Shown: positions 52,184 to 60,658, counted from the first letter of the stretch. The stretch is 64,000 bases of DNA from Neobacillus terrae (GCF_011393025.1 NZ_JAAOEO010000021.1:1-64000); one strand, 5' to 3'. Numbers and translations: made by a program. The notes: a model not told the origin generated them from the sequence alone.

Positions 52184-52379
52184 GACTTTCCCCCTTTAAC
52201 TTGTTATTTATCGTTTCCCACAATGTTTAAAAATTTATTCTTTTTGTTTTCATTTAATGGAACTTAACAACAGTGTCATTACATAAAATGAATAAACAAA
52301 AATCTTCCAAAAGGAATAAAATTCTATGGAAGGGGTATTGAATAATTAAGAGTAGAATTGTATTAAGGAGGTGAAACTG

Positions 52380-52637
52380 ATGAAATTAGTTGATGAACTA
52401 TACGAGATGTATCGCAATAAATTGACCGGAGATGAAGAGGATATTGATATGCTGGCATTTGCTTTTTTGGAGGAAATGTCCCACGAAGACCTGATTGGTT
52501 TAATTCAGGAGATGGATAAGCAGGAATTATATGATCTAATGGGGATATATTTAATCGAGAGCCTAAAAGGGAAATTTGCTCAGGAAGATTTCCGTCAGCA
52601 CCGCACCCCAACCTATTATCCAAGAAATATACATTGA
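52380..52637 (+). CDS. DUF6154-like small protein
   Basis: An 85-residue acidic, helical protein opening MKLVDELYEMYRNKLTGDEE. It resembles the DUF6154 family of Bacillaceae, whose function is unknown. No membrane segment. AAGGAGGTGAAACTG directly precedes the ATG at 52380; the GTG at 52371 lies inside that site. Single gene with its own terminator. Confidence 0.8.
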   Translation: MKLVDELYEMYRNKLTGDEEDIDMLAFAFLEEMSHEDLIGLIQEMDKQELYDLMGIYLIESLKGKFAQEDFRQHRTPTYYPRNIH

Positions 52638-52656
52638 CCATACATACCAGTGAACC

Positions 52657-52690
52657 AAAGAAGCTGTGGCTCAACAGCTTCTTTTTTTAT
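52657..52690 (+). terminator. Intrinsic terminator after the DUF6154-like gene
   Basis: AAAGAAGCTGT / ACAGCTTCTTT with a 6-base loop and a TTTTATTTTTT tail. Confidence 0.92.
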
Positions 52691-52788
52691 TTTTTAATCA
52701 TATTTGCTGAAAGCCGTTCCCTTTCCGCGGGGTCTTGCACATTCCGGTACTATTAGCATTGTGACAAATCAATATTAGGTCTTCTTTT

Positions 52789-52825
52789 AAAAAAGGAACC
52801 TATGCCGCGGCATAGGTTCCTTTTT
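52789..52825 (-). terminator. Intrinsic terminator after dps (symmetrical)
   Basis: A nearly loopless 36-bp palindrome, arms AAAAAGGAACCTATGCC and GGCATAGGTTCCTTTTT, with T tracts on both strands. It is the dps terminator on the minus strand. Confidence 0.92.
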
Positions 52826-52843
52826 GTATAAGTAACGCTTTTT

Positions 52844-53284
52844 TTATCCTAAAAATGCTTTAAGCATCCAAACATGCTTTCCAAGGCTTTCATTAATTCC
52901 TGTTAGCATGTCAGCTGTTACAGGGTCTCCTTCATCTTCTGCTTGGGAGATGGTTTCTTTAATTTCCCCTACTATTTGGGAAAAGTCGTTAACAACCGCC
53001 TGTACCATTTCCTGCTCACTCTGTTCTGTACCATCAGCTTCTTTAATGGTAGCAGTTTCAAGACACTCTTTTAATGTAGACACTGGCTTTTCACCTTTAA
53101 TCAATAATCTTTCAGCAATTTCATCCAGGTGAAGAGTCACTTCATCATACAGCTCTTCAAATTTTTTATGAAGTTCAAAAAAATGATGGCCTTTTACAAA
53201 CCAGTGATAATGATGAAGTTTTTCATACATTACAGTAAAGTTGGCAACTTGAACATTTACGGAATCAACTAATTTATTTGGCAT
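52844..53284 (-). CDS. dps: Dps family DNA-protecting/ferroxidase protein
   Basis: A 146-residue ferritin-like protein that stores iron and shields DNA during stress as a dodecamer. Ferroxidase ligands lie in HHYHWFVKGHHFFELHKKFEEL and YDEVTLHLDEIAERL (about residues 24-61; His, Asp and Glu at the usual spacing). The start at 53284 follows GGAGGG with six bases; family proteins begin at this MPNKLV. In B. subtilis dps is under SigB; I could not place that promoter here. Confidence 0.94.
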   Translation of the reverse strand: MPNKLVDSVNVQVANFTVMYEKLHHYHWFVKGHHFFELHKKFEELYDEVTLHLDEIAERLLIKGEKPVSTLKECLETATIKEADGTEQSEQEMVQAVVNDFSQIVGEIKETISQAEDEGDPVTADMLTGINESLGKHVWMLKAFLG

Positions 53285-53382
53285 ATACATCCCTCCGAAT
53301 AATATTTTACCCATCCCTAAAAAATTAAAACTCACATTTATTCAGGGCCATGTTAGAATGGATACGGAAAGGGGGAAAAATT

Positions 53383-53550
53383 ATGATAACAATTATGGTA
53401 GTCGGGATTATTATTGTCATTGTCGTACTCCTGCTAAGTGTTCTTACCACTTCGAAGGCCTATACTTTTAAACATACAGTGGATCCCCTCGAAGGCAATC
53501 CACACTTAGACACCGAAAAAGAAGAGAAAAAGTCTGAAGCAGATAAATAA
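53383..53550 (+). CDS. ytzI: Small single-TM protein YtzI
   Basis: A 55-residue protein with one N-terminal membrane helix (ITIMVVGIIIVIVVLLLSVL, about 2-21) and a hydrophilic, charged C-terminus. It resembles B. subtilis YtzI in size and location between dps and luxS. Function unknown. GAAAGGGGG precedes the ATG at 53383. Ends in its own terminator. Confidence 0.82.
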   Translation: MITIMVVGIIIVIVVLLLSVLTTSKAYTFKHTVDPLEGNPHLDTEKEEKKSEADK

Positions 53551-53586
53551 AAAGATTCCCATTCACTTGGATAGGAATCTTTTTAT
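53549..53586 (+). terminator. Intrinsic terminator after ytzI
   Basis: AAAAAGATTCC / GGAATCTTTTT with a 14-base loop; probably also acts on the convergent luxS transcript. Confidence 0.85.
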
Positions 53587-53623
53587 TATTGTGTTTAGAT
53601 CCAGCGAAGACGCTTAGACTTTC

Positions 53624-54097
53624 TTATGCAAATACCTGTTTCAGTTCTTCTTTGTTATGTTCCAGCCAGAAACGCATTAAGCGCTTAGCACCTTCTAAGT
53701 CATGAAGCTTAGCCTGGCCGCACTGTTTTTCATTTGCCGCAGGAATTTCTGTGATTTCCACAGCCGCTTTCATAGTGTCTTCAAGAAGGTCAATAATTTC
53801 CTCGACAGTCGGCTCGCCGCTTACAACCAGATAATACCCTGTCTGGCAGCCCATTGGAGAAATATCAATGATATCAAAATGATCATATTTCTCAGAATGC
53901 TCCCGAATATTAAAAGCAAGCAAATGCTCAAGTGTATGGATGCTGTCAGGCTTCATGGCCTGTTTGTTAGGCTGGCAAAAACGAATATCAAATTTATTAA
54001 CAACACCGTCACTGCCGACTTTGTGAACACCACAATGGCGAACATACGGAGCCTTAACGGCATTATGATCCAAATCAAAGCTTTCTACTGAAGGCAT
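53624..54097 (-). CDS. luxS: S-ribosylhomocysteine lyase LuxS
   Basis: Fe2+-dependent enzyme that splits S-ribosylhomocysteine to homocysteine and DPD, the AI-2 precursor, recycling the SAM by-product made downstream of metK. The 157 residues show the metal ligands HTLEH (H54, H58) and the catalytic C84 in PMGCQTGYY. The start at 54097 follows AAAGGAGTG. Monocistronic between two convergent/divergent small genes; no S-box upstream. Confidence 0.97.
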   Translation of the reverse strand: MPSVESFDLDHNAVKAPYVRHCGVHKVGSDGVVNKFDIRFCQPNKQAMKPDSIHTLEHLLAFNIREHSEKYDHFDIIDISPMGCQTGYYLVVSGEPTVEEIIDLLEDTMKAAVEITEIPAANEKQCGQAKLHDLEGAKRLMRFWLEHNKEELKQVFA

Positions 54098-54252
54098 GCG
54101 TATCACTCCTTTATAAATCTTTCTTTATTATACCGCTTACGCTGGTCTTTTTCATCCAAAAAATCTGAATTGAATAACTTAGACTCTAAAGTCTGTTTGT
54201 GGTATGTTGGACTCAAATAAACCTTCTCAGCTTTTAAAAGGAGTTTTTATAG

Positions 54253-54486
54253 ATGTTAAAGAAAGCTTTTATTGGATTAATACGTTTTTACCAGGTTGCC
54301 ATTTCACCTTTAAAGCCCCCTTCCTGCCGATTCTATCCTACATGCTCACAGTATGGTCTTGAATCGGTTAAAAGGTTCGGGGCAATTAAAGGCGGCTGGC
54401 TGACATTGCTGCGCATTTTAAAATGCCATCCTTTTCATCCTGGCGGTATAGATCAAGTACCGGAAAAGTGGCCAGGAAGAAAATAA
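54253..54486 (+). CDS. yidD: Membrane protein insertion efficiency factor YidD
   Basis: A 77-residue YidD-family protein (B. subtilis YtjA) that assists YidC-dependent membrane insertion. The diagnostic CRFYPTCSQYGLESV (about 25-39) and CHPFHPGGIDQVP (about 58-70) are present. The N-terminal amphipathic helix LIRFYQVAISPL is peripheral. AAAAGGAG precedes the ATG. Its stop lies 8 bases from the convergent carbonic anhydrase stop. Confidence 0.95.
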   Translation: MLKKAFIGLIRFYQVAISPLKPPSCRFYPTCSQYGLESVKRFGAIKGGWLTLLRILKCHPFHPGGIDQVPEKWPGRK

Positions 54487-54494
54487 GTCTTTGC

Positions 54495-55067
54495 TTATTT
54501 GTTGTAGCCGTCTACAACAAGATCAAGCTTACCTGTAGAAGGGTCAATGACCAGGCCATGAACTACTACATCATTCGGCATCAGTGGGTGATTTTTAATA
54601 ATATCCACACTGTGTTTTACGCTATTTTCCACTTTATCAAACCCCTGCAGCCATTGATAAACATCTATCCCGGAATACGATAATGTTTGCAGTGTTTCTT
54701 CGCTAACTCCCCTTTGGAGCATTTTGTCAACCATAGGCTCCGCTTTAAGTCCGCTCATTCCACAGTCACGATGGCCAATTACCATCACTTCATCAGCCTG
54801 AAGCTCATAAACAGCGACAAGGATACTCCGCATAATACTCCCAAAAGGATGGGTAACCAGCGCACCCGCGTTTTTAATGGTTTTAACATCGCCATTGCTA
54901 AAATTCATTGCTTTTGGCAACAATTCTAGCAGACGGGTATCCATACAGGTCAACATGACCATTTTCTTTTTTGGAAATTTTGTTGTTTGATACTTTTCGT
55001 ATTCCTTTTTTCCGACGAATTCTTGGTTATAGTCGAGAATTTCATTCAATAATTTTTTCTCAGTCAT
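54495..55067 (-). CDS. ytiB: Beta-carbonic anhydrase YtiB
   Basis: A 190-residue beta-class carbonic anhydrase interconverting CO2 and bicarbonate. Zinc ligands are C41, H99 and C102 (LTCMDTRL, IGHRDCGM). The catalytic Asp-Arg pair is D43/R45. Cytoplasmic. It diverges from the zinc-binding lipoprotein gene, and the intergenic region holds a Zur-like site. Confidence 0.94.
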   Translation of the reverse strand: MTEKKLLNEILDYNQEFVGKKEYEKYQTTKFPKKKMVMLTCMDTRLLELLPKAMNFSNGDVKTIKNAGALVTHPFGSIMRSILVAVYELQADEVMVIGHRDCGMSGLKAEPMVDKMLQRGVSEETLQTLSYSGIDVYQWLQGFDKVENSVKHSVDIIKNHPLMPNDVVVHGLVIDPSTGKLDLVVDGYNK

Positions 55068-55168
55068 CTTATCTCATTCCTTTCTATGTTTTAGGATATA
55101 AAACTTTAGCTAGGTAATACAAATTTTTTACTTGCTTCAGGGTTATTTTTTTTGTAAGATACATAAAG

Positions 55169-55190
55169 TAAATCGTAATCATTCCTACTT
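55169..55190. promoter_or_regulatory. Candidate Zur box
   Basis: TAAATCGTAATCATT followed by CCTACTT matches the B. subtilis Zur consensus fully on the left half and in part on the right. It lies 36 bases upstream of the zinc-lipoprotein start and about 100 bases from the carbonic anhydrase start. Confidence 0.75.
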
Positions 55191-55225
55191 GCTTTTTAAA
55201 AACCCTTATTATTAAGGAGACTAAT

Positions 55226-56155
55226 ATGAAAAATTTATCTTTCACTTTTTCCCTCGTCCTTGCCTTTGGACTTATCTTATCAGGATGTTCAGGGAGTAAC
55301 AGTTCTTCAGAAAAAAAGAAAAATGTCTTATCCATTTACACCACCGTTTTCCCCCTTCAATACTTTTCAGAAAGAATTGGCGGAAAATATGTCAAGGTTA
55401 GCACTATTTATCCTCCAGGTGCTGATGAGCATACCTTTGAACCTTCCCAGAAGGATATGATGAATTTGGCGGACTCAGACTTATTCGAATATATAGGGCT
55501 GGGACTTGAGGGCTTTGTCGGAAAAGCAAAGGAAACCTTAAAAAATGAAAATGTTACAATGCTTGCCGCTGCAAAGAACTTAAAACTGCCAAAGAACCCG
55601 GAAAATACGGATGATGGGGATGGGCATAGTGATGTTAACCCGCATGTTTGGCTGGATCCTATTTACTCGAAGGAAATGGCAGCTGTTATAAGGGACGCAA
55701 TGATAAAAAAGATGCCTGGTCAAAAAGAATATTTTAACCAAAACTATAATAAGCTTGCTGGTGAATTAGACCAGCTGAACAAGGACTTTAAACAAACAGC
55801 AGACAATGCTGTGCATAAAGAATTTATCGTTACCCACGCTGCTTTTGGCTACTGGGAAACCAGGTATGGAATTAAGCAAATCAGTATAGCCGGACTCTCA
55901 ACAGCAAATGAACCATCTCAGAAAAAACTTGAAGGAATTGTTTCAGCAGTTGAAAAAGAACACCTGAAATATATACTGTTTGAACAAAATGTTAATTCCA
56001 AGCTTGGTGAAATTGTTGGAAATGAAACTGGAGTTAAAGCACTGCCTATTCATAATCTAGCAATTCTAACTAATAAAAACATTAAAGATAAAGAAACATA
56101 TTTTACACTCATGAAAAAAAATCTGGAAACATTAAAAATAGCACTTAACAATTAA
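55226..56155 (+). CDS. znuA: Zinc ABC-transporter substrate-binding lipoprotein (ZnuA/AdcA-like)
   Basis: A 309-residue cluster A-I metal-binding lipoprotein. The lipobox is LSGC (C21). Metal-ligand histidines are visible in DEHTFEP, NPHVWLDP and THAAFGYW, with an acidic fourth region LFEQNVN. A short Asp/Gly/His loop (about 130-140) replaces the long His-rich loop of many ZnuA proteins. The Zur box upstream supports zinc. No permease or ATPase gene is adjacent, so it must share partners encoded elsewhere. Confidence 0.88.
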   Translation: MKNLSFTFSLVLAFGLILSGCSGSNSSSEKKKNVLSIYTTVFPLQYFSERIGGKYVKVSTIYPPGADEHTFEPSQKDMMNLADSDLFEYIGLGLEGFVGKAKETLKNENVTMLAAAKNLKLPKNPENTDDGDGHSDVNPHVWLDPIYSKEMAAVIRDAMIKKMPGQKEYFNQNYNKLAGELDQLNKDFKQTADNAVHKEFIVTHAAFGYWETRYGIKQISIAGLSTANEPSQKKLEGIVSAVEKEHLKYILFEQNVNSKLGEIVGNETGVKALPIHNLAILTNKNIKDKETYFTLMKKNLETLKIALNN

Positions 56156-56187
56156 GGCTCCCTTTTCTGGGGGCTTTTATTTTTGTT
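56154..56187 (+). terminator. Intrinsic terminator after the zinc lipoprotein gene
   Basis: GCTCCC / GGGGGC (one G-U pair) with a 6-base loop, followed by TTTTATTTTTG. Confidence 0.65.
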
Positions 56188-56194
56188 CGGATGT

Positions 56195-56212
56195 GTGGGA
56201 AATATTACATAA
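56195..56212. promoter_or_regulatory. Possible Rex-type operator upstream of cytochrome bd genes
   Basis: GTGGGAAATATTACATAA agrees with the Rex consensus TTGTGAAATATTTCACAA at 14 of 18 positions by my count. About 60 bases before the cydA start. Weak; motif-based only. Confidence 0.3.
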
Positions 56213-56272
56213 TACTATTCCCTTTTGTTCACACTATTGGTAAAGAGTACATTTTAAGAAAGGAACATGTAA

Positions 56273-57634
56273 ATGAGTGATTTATTATTGGCAAGATCGT
56301 TATTTGGTACAACAATGGCATTTCATATTATTTTTGCGACAATTGGTGTTGGACTGCCTTTGATGATTTTAACAGCTGAATTACTGTACCAAAAAACGAA
56401 GGACCAGGAATATGCCGTAATGGCCAAACGCTGGACAAAGGTATTTGCTGTTCAACTGGGAGTTGGAATACCAACCGGAACCATTGCGGGTATGCAATTG
56501 TCTTTATTATGGCCTGGATTTATGGCTGTCATTGGAAAAGTAATGGCGCTGCCATTCCAGATCGAGATATACGCTTTTTTTATCGAAGCACTATTCATGT
56601 CCATCTATGTCTATGCTGCTGAACGCATTCGCCCCTGGATGCGAATTGTCAGCCTTATATCAGTTGCCATAGGCGCATTGGCATCGGCTGTTTTAATTAC
56701 AAATGTCCATGCTTTCCAGGGAACACCCGATGGCTTTCGAATTGTAAATGGCAGAATCGTTGATGTCCATCCATGGAAAGCATTTTTCAATCCGAGCTTT
56801 TTAGTTACCTCAGGGCATGTTGCACTCTCTGCTTATATCGTTGGAGCCTTTGTCATCGCTTCTGTTTCAGCCTTCAAAATGCTGAAAAACGATTTTGGTT
56901 CAAGGGTCTATAAATTTCATCAAAAAGCCCTCATGGTTAGTTTAGTCATTGGAGGAGTATTTTCACTTCTTACTGCATTAAATGGCCACGAATCTGCGCA
57001 ATATTTACATCGTTACCAGCCAGAAAAGCTCGCAGCAGCAGAAGGGTTATTTGAAACACAGACTCATGCCCCACTGACTATTGGGGGTCTGACTGATAAA
57101 AAAACTCAGTCCGTTAAATGGGGCGTGGAAGTACCCTGGGCATTAAGCTTTTTAGCCGGTAACAGTTTTGATACAAAGGTAAAAGGCTTAAATGATTTTC
57201 CGGAAAGTGATTGGCCTCCCCTATTTGCGCACACACTATTTAATGCAATGGTCGGAGTTGGTTCCCTGCTAATTGTAATAGCTTTTGGAGGATTGCTTTG
57301 GAGAAAAGTCTTAAAAAAGGACCGATTCCCCAAATGGCTGATTTGGGTTTATGTAGCTTCAGGGCCTTTGGCGGTTATGGGCATTGAGTTTGGCTGGATT
57401 TTTGCTTGCACAGGAAGACAGCCATGGACGATCTACCACATGCTGACAACTGCCCAATCTGTTACAACTTCCACTAATATTGGCATGTTGTTTGTTTTAT
57501 TCGTTCTTGTTTATGCCATATTGGCCTTTTCCGTTATCTTTGTTCTGTTTCATTACTTCAAGAAAAACACAGTTGCTGATGACCTTAACAGGGCAGAGCA
57601 AAAAGGAGTTCCCTTATTTGGGTCAAATTCCTAA
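56273..57634 (+). CDS. ythA: Cytochrome bd-type quinol oxidase subunit I (YthA)
   Basis: A 453-residue haem-bearing subunit I with about nine membrane helices. Haem-ligand region TMAFHIIFATIGVGLP lies at about 15-30, GHVALSAYIV near 182-191 and GRQPWTIYHML near 382-392. The quinol (Q) loop between is short, as in the CydA forms of Bacillus YthA and cyanide-insensitive oxidases. With YthB it oxidises menaquinol and reduces O2. AAAGGAAC precedes the ATG. YthB follows after 12 bases. Confidence 0.94.
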   Translation: MSDLLLARSLFGTTMAFHIIFATIGVGLPLMILTAELLYQKTKDQEYAVMAKRWTKVFAVQLGVGIPTGTIAGMQLSLLWPGFMAVIGKVMALPFQIEIYAFFIEALFMSIYVYAAERIRPWMRIVSLISVAIGALASAVLITNVHAFQGTPDGFRIVNGRIVDVHPWKAFFNPSFLVTSGHVALSAYIVGAFVIASVSAFKMLKNDFGSRVYKFHQKALMVSLVIGGVFSLLTALNGHESAQYLHRYQPEKLAAAEGLFETQTHAPLTIGGLTDKKTQSVKWGVEVPWALSFLAGNSFDTKVKGLNDFPESDWPPLFAHTLFNAMVGVGSLLIVIAFGGLLWRKVLKKDRFPKWLIWVYVASGPLAVMGIEFGWIFACTGRQPWTIYHMLTTAQSVTTSTNIGMLFVLFVLVYAILAFSVIFVLFHYFKKNTVADDLNRAEQKGVPLFGSNS

Positions 57635-57646
57635 GGAGGAGTCGCA

Positions 57647-58690
57647 ATGTCTGACGTATATTTGGCCGTCACCATTCTATGGGGTTTCGTATTCATCTAC
57701 GCGGTAATGGCTACAATGGATTTTGGGGCGGGATTCTGGTCCATGATTTACATTAATCATTCCAAAACAAAGGCAACCACTGTTGCAAACAGGTATTTAT
57801 CCCCTACCTGGGAGGTTACAAATACCTTTGTTGTCGCACTTGTTGTAGCTGTTTACAGCATGTTTCCTAAAGGGGCTTATACGCTCGGTACTGTTCTTTT
57901 AATACCCGGAAGTCTCATTCTGATTCTTTTAGCAATTCGAAGTGCCTTTTTGGTTTTTTCTCATTTTGTTTCGGAATATGAAAAAATTCTCATTTATATT
58001 TCTGGGATAACCGGCATTCTTATTCCCGGATTATTGATTAGTGTTTTGCCTATAACACACGGAAATTTTGTTTATGTCACAGGCGGAAAAGAAATACTTG
58101 ATTTAGCTGGACTTTTCTCAAGTCCAAATGAATATGCCTTTTTTGGCTTTGCCATCAGCAGTACTTTATTTCTATCTTCCTTACTCTTGGCCGATTATTC
58201 GAAGGCTTCAGAAGAATTGGATGCTTATAAGGTTTACAGGAGAGACGCCATTATCCTTGGACCTATTTCCTTATTAATGGCGGTTTTCATCATGCTCACC
58301 CTGAAAACGGAGTCAGGCTGGCTTTACAATAAAATGATGGACAATTTTCCGTTTCTGTTGCTATCCTTGCTTTTTTTCCTTATAGGGGGGCTTGGACTTT
58401 TCCTCCCATCCGGAAAAGTTAAAGGAAAGCCAAGGCTGTCTGTCATTGCGGTAACTCTGCAATATTTGGCTGCAAGTTATGTGTATGGGAGAGCTCACTT
58501 GCCCTATATCGTTTATCCCTATGTCACCGTCCATTCCGCTTTTACAGATCCAGCTTCCTTCCATGCTGTCTTTATCATGTATATCGCCGGCTTTGTTATT
58601 CTTTTTCCTGGGTTCATCTACTTCTGGAGCCTATTTATGAATGATAAACGCTACTTGCGGAGAAGAAAGGCAAATCAATCTCCAGAATAG
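57647..58690 (+). CDS. ythB: Cytochrome bd-type quinol oxidase subunit II (YthB)
   Basis: A 347-residue CydB-type subunit with about eight membrane helices, opening with the typical ILWGFVFIYAVMATMDFGAGF pattern (residues about 8-28, given here by position). It forms the heterodimer with YthA. AAGGAGG precedes the ATG, 12 bases after ythA, so co-translation is certain. No cydCD assembly genes are adjacent. Confidence 0.94.
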   Translation: MSDVYLAVTILWGFVFIYAVMATMDFGAGFWSMIYINHSKTKATTVANRYLSPTWEVTNTFVVALVVAVYSMFPKGAYTLGTVLLIPGSLILILLAIRSAFLVFSHFVSEYEKILIYISGITGILIPGLLISVLPITHGNFVYVTGGKEILDLAGLFSSPNEYAFFGFAISSTLFLSSLLLADYSKASEELDAYKVYRRDAIILGPISLLMAVFIMLTLKTESGWLYNKMMDNFPFLLLSLLFFLIGGLGLFLPSGKVKGKPRLSVIAVTLQYLAASYVYGRAHLPYIVYPYVTVHSAFTDPASFHAVFIMYIAGFVILFPGFIYFWSLFMNDKRYLRRRKANQSPE

Positions 58691-58764
58691 ACTGTATCTG
58701 ACAGGGATATTTCAAGCCAAAATTCCGGAAGCTATTATTGTATCCTTATAAAGGGGTGATACAA

Positions 58765-58920
58765 ATGGCCAAGGATGTATTGTGCGAGGTCAACAACTGT
58801 AACTACTGGGCACAGGGAAATAAATGCAGCGCAGACCAAATTTATGTTGTCAGCCATACCGGAAGTACAGCTGATAACCAAAAGGAAACCGACTGCAAAA
58901 CCTTCGAACCACAAATATAA
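58765..58920 (+). CDS. DUF1540 small cysteine protein
   Basis: A 51-residue cysteine-rich protein of the DUF1540 family: CEVNNCNYWAQGNKCSAD and TDCKTFEP give four cysteines. A single small Zn- or disulfide-bound knot is expected. Many relatives are spore-associated; role unknown. The start at 58765 follows AAAGGGGTG. Single gene with a strong terminator. Confidence 0.88.
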   Translation: MAKDVLCEVNNCNYWAQGNKCSADQIYVVSHTGSTADNQKETDCKTFEPQI

Positions 58921-58925
58921 AAAAT

Positions 58926-58973
58926 AAAATGCACACGTGAAATTCCAATTTTGGATCTCGTGTGCATTTTTTA
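58926..58973 (+). terminator. Intrinsic terminator after the DUF1540 gene
   Basis: AAAATGCACACG / CGTGTGCATTTT with a large loop, then TTACG. The stem is perfect. Confidence 0.85.
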
Positions 58974-59069
58974 CGTTGTCCTGTGGATTTCATTTACCGG
59001 AAATATCCAGGTCGTTAGAAAAAAGGACCTTTACCTGTAACTTGAAAGACATTAATTGTATCCCCCTTG

Positions 59070-59232
59070 AATGATCTATTGGACACTTTATAACGTTTCT
59101 TTGGATTTTGTCCGATTCAACAATTCTATTGGTCATTTGATGGTTCCTCTATGGTTTTTTGTTCGATAGAACCAGTCTATTGGACATTCTTAGGGTTCCT
59201 CTTGTCCGATAGAGCCGCCCTTTTGGACATTT
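59070..59232. repeat. Intergenic tandem array, about 50-bp period
   Basis: TCTATTGGACA-type segments recur at 59075, 59125, 59176 and (truncated) 59219, spaced 50, 51 and about 45 bases. Each unit alternates with a GTCCGAT or GTTCGAT segment. Diverged; no ORF. Confidence 0.8.
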
Positions 59233-59240
59233 TTAACTGA

Positions 59241-59530
59241 GAACAAAAGGCGCAAGCGCCCTGGTTAGATGATGAAAGGCTAAAATCGCCACGTCCCTGT
59301 GGCAACGCCTTCCTGACCCACATCCTGTGGGCCCCCAACAGGCATAAGACGAATCACGTAGTCATCCTCGGAAAAGCTAAAGCTTTTCCTTCGTGCGATG
59401 GGGATGCTTTCGAAGCGTTCCTTGTCCTGATTTCTGAAGTGATTTGGCTTATGACCCCGAGGGGCTGGGCGAGGAGCTGGATTACAATAACCTAGTTCGG
59501 AGTTACGCACATGGTGAAAATCTATAATTT
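59241..59530 (-). repeat. Interspersed intergenic repeat, B-type copy 2
   Basis: Nearly identical to 21666-21956 over about 290 bases. Opens GAACAAAAGGCGCAAGCGCC, closes GAGCTGGATTACAATAACC and AAATCTATAATTT. Its right end lies 20 bases from the menC stop. On the minus strand it ends GGGCGCTTGCGCCTTTTGTTC by its left end, a hairpin plus T tract. Confidence 0.9.
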
Positions 59531-59551
59531 CCCAAATGATAAAAAAGCCGT

Positions 59552-60658
59552 TTAATTTTTATAGATCTTTTTTAAAACGGTCACTTCCCGGAGCCTTTTT
59601 TGATTTATATCAAATCCAATTCCCGCTTCTTTAGGAACTTTAATATATCCGTTTTCAACAATAACCTCCGGCAATATTATATCTTCCTCCCAGAATCTGC
59701 TTGAGGAAGATATATCGCCAGGAATAGTAAATCCAGGCAGAGAGGCAAGAGCTATATTGTGGGCTCTTGATATTCCAAATTCAATCATTCCTCCAGCCCA
59801 TACCTCAATTTCTTTTTCCTGACAATAATCGTGTATACGTTTAGCTTCGATCAGCCCGCCAACGCGGCCCATTTTAATATTAATGATCTTACAGCTGCCG
59901 AGTTCTATCGCCACCCTCGCATCCTCAAGGGAATGGATGCTTTCATCAAGACAAATAGGCGTGCGAATTGACTTCTGCAAGTTGGCATGGTCGATTATAT
60001 CATCAAAACCTAACGGCTGTTCTATCATCATTAGATTGTACTCATCCAATGCCTTTAATCGATCTACATCCGATAGACTATAGGCTGAATTGGCGTCGGC
60101 CATTAACGGAAGATCGGGGTATTGGCGCCGTATTTCTGAAATCAGTTCAACATCCCTGCCTGGCTGAATCTTCACTTTGAATCTGCGATAGCCTTCTGCT
60201 AAATTATTCTCTATTTGAGAGAGTGCCTCAGCAATACTTGACGTTGCAACCACAACACCTGAGGGTATGCTTTCACTAGTGCCCCCTAGAAGCCTTGATA
60301 GCGGCTGTCCGCTTCTTTTAGCATATAAATCCCAAACCGCTGTTTCAAGAGCAGACTTTGCCATATGATTTCCTCTGATGGGCTCCAGGATATTCAACAG
60401 TTCTTCCGGATGGCTGATTTCTTTGTTAAGAATAAGAGGGATTAGAAAATCCTCTATTACATGAAGTGAGGTTTTAACCGTTTCCTCTGTATACCAGGGG
60501 GAAGAGAAGGCAACACCTTCACCAAAGCCTCTGATGCCATCCTCATCAATGACCTCAATAATGATACCTTTTCTCTCCGATACAGTGCCTAAATGGGTGG
60601 TAAAAGGAGCTTTAAGCGGCATTTTAATAACATGCAATATAGTTGAAGAAATCTTCAT
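59552..60658 (-). CDS. menC: o-Succinylbenzoate synthase MenC
   Basis: Enolase-superfamily dehydratase that makes o-succinylbenzoate in menaquinone synthesis; 368 residues. The catalytic lysine motif FKVKIQPG lies near 163-170. The metal ligands follow: DANSAY, IEQPL and CLDESIH. A second lysine (NIKMGRVGG) is on the opposite face. The ATG at 60658 overlaps the menE stop as ATGA, and AAAGGGAG precedes it, so menE-menC are coupled. Confidence 0.95.
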   Translation of the reverse strand: MKISSTILHVIKMPLKAPFTTHLGTVSERKGIIIEVIDEDGIRGFGEGVAFSSPWYTEETVKTSLHVIEDFLIPLILNKEISHPEELLNILEPIRGNHMAKSALETAVWDLYAKRSGQPLSRLLGGTSESIPSGVVVATSSIAEALSQIENNLAEGYRRFKVKIQPGRDVELISEIRRQYPDLPLMADANSAYSLSDVDRLKALDEYNLMMIEQPLGFDDIIDHANLQKSIRTPICLDESIHSLEDARVAIELGSCKIINIKMGRVGGLIEAKRIHDYCQEKEIEVWAGGMIEFGISRAHNIALASLPGFTIPGDISSSSRFWEEDIILPEVIVENGYIKVPKEAGIGFDINQKRLREVTVLKKIYKN

